Part shown: positions 60,910-64,000 of the stretch, one piece after another
Position numbering within the stretch: position 1 is the first letter of the stretch
Layout: each line of letters starts with the position of its first letter
Assembly (NCBI RefSeq): GCF_000226255.1
Contig: NZ_AGFG01000034.1
Span: 131,672 to 195,671, forward strand
DNA from: Desulfovibrio sp. A2
GTDB taxonomy: Bacteria; Desulfobacterota; Desulfovibrionia; Desulfovibrionales; Desulfovibrionaceae
Direction of reading: 5' to 3'
DNA length: 64,000 bases
The notes under the pieces: model-generated
The model's database searches: none
What the model was told of the DNA's origin: nothing
What the model saw: the letters and a program-made list of their open reading frames with translations, nothing else
Position numbers and translations under genes: made by a program

Positions 60910-62739
60910 CTACTCTTCGGAATCGCTGTCCACCACGTCCTCGATGGCCTCGGCCTGGCGGAGCAGCTGCTCGATCTGGATGTCCGCGCCGATGACCCCG
61001 GTGATCTCGTCGTTGTCGTCGGTCACAGCCGTGGACACGGTAAGAATCAGCTGGCCGGTGAACTGCGACTGGTACACGTCGGTGATGTGCAGTTCGCCGG
61101 TCTGCATGGGCCGGATGAACCAGGCGCGGTTGGAGAAGTCGAAGCCCAGCGGCAGCTGTTCGTACTTCGACTTGTACGCCGGGTCGGTGATGGCGGCGGA
61201 GAGCAGCTTGCCCTCCTTGTCGGTGAGGTACAGGTACTGAATGAACGGGTACTCGCGCACGAAGTCGCGCATGCACGGGTACTTGTCCTCGCCGCCAAGG
61301 CCGGTGATCTGGCATTCCTGGGCCAGCTTGATGATCAGGTGCGCCGAAAGCTCGCCCGCCAGCTTCTTGATCTGGTCGAATTCCGAGGCGAACAGCTCGG
61401 GCATAAAGCGCCGCACCAACGCCTTCATTTCCTTGTTGGAAAAGGAGGTGTTGCGGCCCTTTTCGTAGGCGTCCATGATCTTGGTGTAGATCTTGCCCAC
61501 GGCAGGGTGCTTCTTGGACACGTGCCGGTCCTCGGCCAGGCCCAGGTACTGGTTGATCCAGTAGGCCACCCCGGCGCGCCCCGACTTGTCGGTGATGATG
61601 ATGGGCACCGGCCGGTTCAGGATCTTGCGCGTGTCGAAGATGTTGTAGATTTCCTCGTTCTTGGCCAGGCCGTCCACGTGGATGCCCGCGCTGGTGGCGT
61701 TGAAGTCCTTGCCCACGAACGGGTAGTTGTCGGGAATGCGGTAGTCCAGTTCCTTCTCGAAGTACTCGGCGATCTCGCTGATGACCCGGGTGTCCGCCGC
61801 GTCGTCGTCACCGGTCAGCGAGATGTACTCGATCACCAGCGCCTCCAGCGGGGTGTTGCCGGTGCGCTCGCCAAAGCCCAGCAGCGTGCAGTTGACGCCC
61901 GAGCAGCCATACAGCCACGCGGTGGCCCCGTTGATGAGCACCTTGTGGAAGTCGTTGTGGCCGTGCCACTCCAGCCACTGGCCGGGCACGCCGCCTTCGT
62001 CCGTCATGGCGCGCACGATGCGCGGCACCGAACGCGGCAAGGTGGCGCCGGGATACGGCACGCCGTAGCCCATGGTGTCGCACAGGCGGATCTTGACCGG
62101 CTGGCCGCTCTGCTTCGAAAGGTCCATCAGCTTGCGGGCGAAAGGCAGGCAGAAGCCGTGGATGTCGGCGCGGGTGATATCCTCGAAGTGGCAGCGCGGG
62201 GTGATGCCCCATTCCAGCGCCTGTTCCACCACGCGCAGGTAGTTTTCCATGGCCTTTTCGCGGTCCAGGCCCAGCTTGAGGTACAGGTGGTAGTCCGACA
62301 CGCTGGTCAGCAGGCCCACTTCCTCGAATTCCATGTCCCGCGCGATCTTCAGATCGTTGACGTTGGCCCGGATCCACCCGGTGACGCGGGGGAACTTGTA
62401 CCCCTTGGCGCGGCAGGCCTCGATGGCCTTGCGGTCCTTGTCGGAGTACATGAAGAACTCCGAGGCGTGGATGAGCCCGCTGCGGCCGCCCAGGCGGTGC
62501 AGCATGTCGAAGATGTGCACGATCTGCTTCACCGTGTAGGGCGGGCGGGCCTGCTGGCCGTCGCGGAAGGTCGTGTCCGTGATGAACATCGGCTCCGCCG
62601 GGCGCGGCATCAGGAAGATGTCGTCGAACTCCACGCGGCTGATCTTGGAATAGGGAAAGATCTCGCGGTACAGTTCGGGGTCGTCGCGGTTCTCCAGCCT
62701 CACGCGGGAGGAAGCGCGATGGAGATGCAGCAGGCTCAT
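60910..62739 (-). CDS. Re-citrate synthase-like HMGL-family enzyme fused to a Cache domain
   Basis: 609-aa cytoplasmic protein. Residues about 50-430: TIM-barrel and lid of the isopropylmalate/homocitrate synthase family, with the metal/substrate motif DTTFRDGQQ at 55-63, the catalytic HGHND at about 258-263 and GFGERTGNTPLEAL at about 287-300. I recall homologues in D. vulgaris and Clostridium being Re-citrate synthase, which would condense acetyl-CoA and oxaloacetate. Residues about 455-600 look like a Cache sensor (FSNRAWFIRPMQTGELHITD, then TGQLILTVSTAV and GVIGADIQIEQLL) with no membrane helix. This replaces the usual LeuA regulatory domain. A GGAGG-type site 11 bases upstream lies inside the previous gene's end. 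Confidence 0.85.
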   Translation of the reverse strand: MSLLHLHRASSRVRLENRDDPELYREIFPYSKISRVEFDDIFLMPRPAEPMFITDTTFRDGQQARPPYTVKQIVHIFDMLHRLGGRSGLIHASEFFMYSDKDRKAIEACRAKGYKFPRVTGWIRANVNDLKIARDMEFEEVGLLTSVSDYHLYLKLGLDREKAMENYLRVVEQALEWGITPRCHFEDITRADIHGFCLPFARKLMDLSKQSGQPVKIRLCDTMGYGVPYPGATLPRSVPRIVRAMTDEGGVPGQWLEWHGHNDFHKVLINGATAWLYGCSGVNCTLLGFGERTGNTPLEALVIEYISLTGDDDAADTRVISEIAEYFEKELDYRIPDNYPFVGKDFNATSAGIHVDGLAKNEEIYNIFDTRKILNRPVPIIITDKSGRAGVAYWINQYLGLAEDRHVSKKHPAVGKIYTKIMDAYEKGRNTSFSNKEMKALVRRFMPELFASEFDQIKKLAGELSAHLIIKLAQECQITGLGGEDKYPCMRDFVREYPFIQYLYLTDKEGKLLSAAITDPAYKSKYEQLPLGFDFSNRAWFIRPMQTGELHITDVYQSQFTGQLILTVSTAVTDDNDEITGVIGADIQIEQLLRQAEAIEDVVDSDSEE

Positions 62740-62741
62740 GG

Positions 62742-63524
62742 CTAGATGGCCCTCCTTCGGGGGGTCTGGTCGATACGCTGTTCCGCCTCGGCCGCGAGGC
62801 GGTGCGCGCGCTGGCAGCCGGGCGCAAGGGCCACGGCCGCGCGCGCGGCGCGCAGGGCGTCTTCCGGCCTGCCGCCGTCAAGCAGGGATTCCCCCGCCTG
62901 GATGAACATGCGCTCCGGCTTGTCGCCGTACAGTCCTTGCAGCAGCAAGCCGTATTCCTCGCCGAACACCGAGCGCACAAGCTCGTCGCGGTCGAAGAGC
63001 AGCCGCGCCAGCAGCCGGTTGCCGCCGTGCGCGGCGTAGTACAGGCACATCAGCCTGCGGGTGCGCCCAAGGATGTAGCGGATGCGCCGGATTTCGCGCT
63101 CCATGCTTTCCCGCGTCTGGGCCAGCATGGATGCGAGCGGCTCGACGATGGCCCGCACCTCCTCCCCCATGTCCTGCTCGCGCAGGGCCCGGTACTGCGG
63201 CGCGTAGTGCTGGTGCTGGTAGGCGTCTTCCTTCAGCTTCACGCATTCGTGAAAGACGTAGCCCACGGCCCAGTCCAGCATGGGCGCCACAGGGTCTTGC
63301 GCCGGGTGGTTCCGGAAGAGGTGGTGCGCGGTGTCTTTCAGACGCCAGAGCAGCCCCTTGTTCATCATTTCGCCCAGCAGGTCGCGCATGACGGGGAAGG
63401 AAACCGCGCCGGCCTCGTCGAACCGGTGGAACTGCCCCTCAAGCACGACGCTCGCCATGCAGAAATCCCGCATGACGTCCCGTGCGAACTCGGCCAGATT
63501 GGCCTCTACCCAGCGTCTCGACAT
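62742..63524 (-). CDS. Helical protein with TPR-like C-terminus, unknown function
   Basis: 260-aa cytoplasmic protein. Residues 1-190 are helical with many conserved-looking aromatic and charged positions (FHRFDEAGAVSFPVMRDLLGEMM, DWAVGYVFHECVKLKEDAYQHQHY, RYILGRTRRLMCLYYAAHGGNRLLARLLFD). Residues about 205-250 (AGESLLDGGRPEDALRAARAAVALAPGCQRAHRLAAEAE) read as a TPR repeat. No known family recalled. Ends two bases before the citrate synthase-like start, so the two are co-transcribed. GGAG lies 12 bases before the ATG. Confidence 0.8.
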   Translation of the reverse strand: MSRRWVEANLAEFARDVMRDFCMASVVLEGQFHRFDEAGAVSFPVMRDLLGEMMNKGLLWRLKDTAHHLFRNHPAQDPVAPMLDWAVGYVFHECVKLKEDAYQHQHYAPQYRALREQDMGEEVRAIVEPLASMLAQTRESMEREIRRIRYILGRTRRLMCLYYAAHGGNRLLARLLFDRDELVRSVFGEEYGLLLQGLYGDKPERMFIQAGESLLDGGRPEDALRAARAAVALAPGCQRAHRLAAEAEQRIDQTPRRRAI

Positions 63525-63609
63525 GGTGCGTGGTACTCCGAAGGGGGATGTATAGCGTGATTTGACAAGAACGGGAAGTGTGGGGTGGAGGGCTATCGCC
63601 GTGCTGGCG

Positions 63610-64000
63610 TGGCCCCCACGAAGACGGGCGCGCGCGGTTGGGGGCGCTTGATTTCGCTATGTCTCCGGCGAGAAGGGAAAGAGGTGCGGTGCTGTGACGG
63701 ATGCGGCCTCTACGAAGACAGTTCTGCCCTGCTGAGGGCGCTTGATTTCGTTATGCCTCCGACGGGGACAAAAGAGATGTCGCGCGTTGCTGGGCGCGGC
63801 CTCTACGAAGACAGTACGGCCCTGTTGATTGCCCTCGATTTCGTCATGTCTCCGACGGGCAAGGGGCCGCTAAGCGGCGGCCCCTTGCATCCCCGCGCTC
63901 CGGGGGCTCTGCCCCCTGGTCCCCCGACGTTTCTTGCGCGGCGCCCCTTCGTCGGCAGCTTCCCTCCGGCGCAGAGCGCCTCCGGGCGATCTGCCGCCGG
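63610..64000 (+). repeat. Composite repeat C, copy 3, runs off the window
   Basis: Three tandem units with 93-94 bp period (ACGAAGAC at 63618, TACGAAGACAGT at 63711, TACGAAGACAGT at 63804), each with a (C/T)TCGATTT/TTGATTTCG(T/C)(T/C)ATG(C/T)CTCCG segment, then the hairpin GGGGCCGCTAAGCGGCGGCCCC, the CCCCGCGCTCCGGGGGC block and GGCAGCTTCCCTCCGGCGC. Same order as copy 1. No gene lies in this stretch up to the window end. Confidence 0.78.

Noticed and set aside
63610..64000. CRISPR array
   Set aside because: The regular period of 93-94 bases comes from nearly whole-unit repetition, not from short repeats with unique spacers, and no cas gene is near.

Overview
The window looks like a chromosomal segment of a sulfate-reducing deltaproteobacterium of the Desulfovibrio/Nitratidesulfovibrio lineage. 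Evidence: very high GC with strong third-position G/C bias, a six-gene Ech [NiFe] hydrogenase operon, a Re-citrate-synthase-type enzyme, and a gene order (TrkA/TrkH, malic enzyme, PepA, diguanylate cyclase, SpeA, saccharopine-dehydrogenase-like enzyme, NspC, agmatinase, chromate transporter, Ech) that I recall as similar to the DVU04xx region of D. vulgaris. Species-level naming is inference. There is no rRNA, tRNA, IS element, prophage or CRISPR array that I can support.

Layout. 0-7 kb: end of a gene, a methyl-accepting chemotaxis protein, and a four-gene Mla-type ABC lipid transport operon (MlaE-MlaF-MlaD-lipoprotein). 7-10 kb: three small OB-fold-like proteins around a DODA-type dioxygenase, then an AT-rich island. 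10-15.4 kb: sigma-54 activator, secreted basic protein, RidA, and a translationally coupled HD-GYP/GGDEF pair. 15.5-21 kb: TetR-MFP-RND efflux operon with a visible operator over its own promoter. 21.7-27 kb: echABCDEF. 27-33 kb: flavin reductase, monooxygenase, ChrA, a zinc-dependent phospholipase C-like protein, cardiolipin synthase, universal stress protein. 33.5-36.2 kb: triple-PAS GGDEF-EAL protein. 36.4-43 kb: polyamine cluster (speA, carboxy(nor)spermidine dehydrogenase and decarboxylase, a small UGA-recoded selenoprotein, agmatinase), giving a complete arginine to agmatine to putrescine to spermidine route. 43.6-50.7 kb: diguanylate cyclase, PepA, malic enzyme, K+ channel/gating pair. 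51.8-57.5 kb: EamA exporter, RlpA-SPOR, response regulator-PAS-GGDEF-EAL protein, a FliT/FlgN-like small protein and a partner. 57.7-63.5 kb: a GT9 glycosyltransferase, a second RlpA-SPOR lipoprotein, a Re-citrate synthase-like enzyme fused to a Cache sensor domain, and an alpha-helical protein.

The least ordinary content lies outside the obvious genes. (1) A CC/Se-type selenoprotein is split by an in-frame UGA at 37706-37708, followed at once by a SECIS-like hairpin, and sits inside the polyamine cluster. (2) Four long imperfect palindromes with a shared central block (GTCGAxTACGATAAGAGTA in gene sense) abut or overlap the stop codons of four minus-strand genes; their outer arms differ from locus to locus but stay self-complementary. 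(3) A REP-like 28-33 nt palindrome is nested in two of these and in a third unrelated repeat. (4) A composite repeat built on 93-94 bp tandem units forms an inverted gene-free island at 50.7-51.8 kb and recurs at the right edge.

Five c-di-GMP turnover proteins occur in 64 kb, suggesting heavy second-messenger wiring of this chromosomal region.
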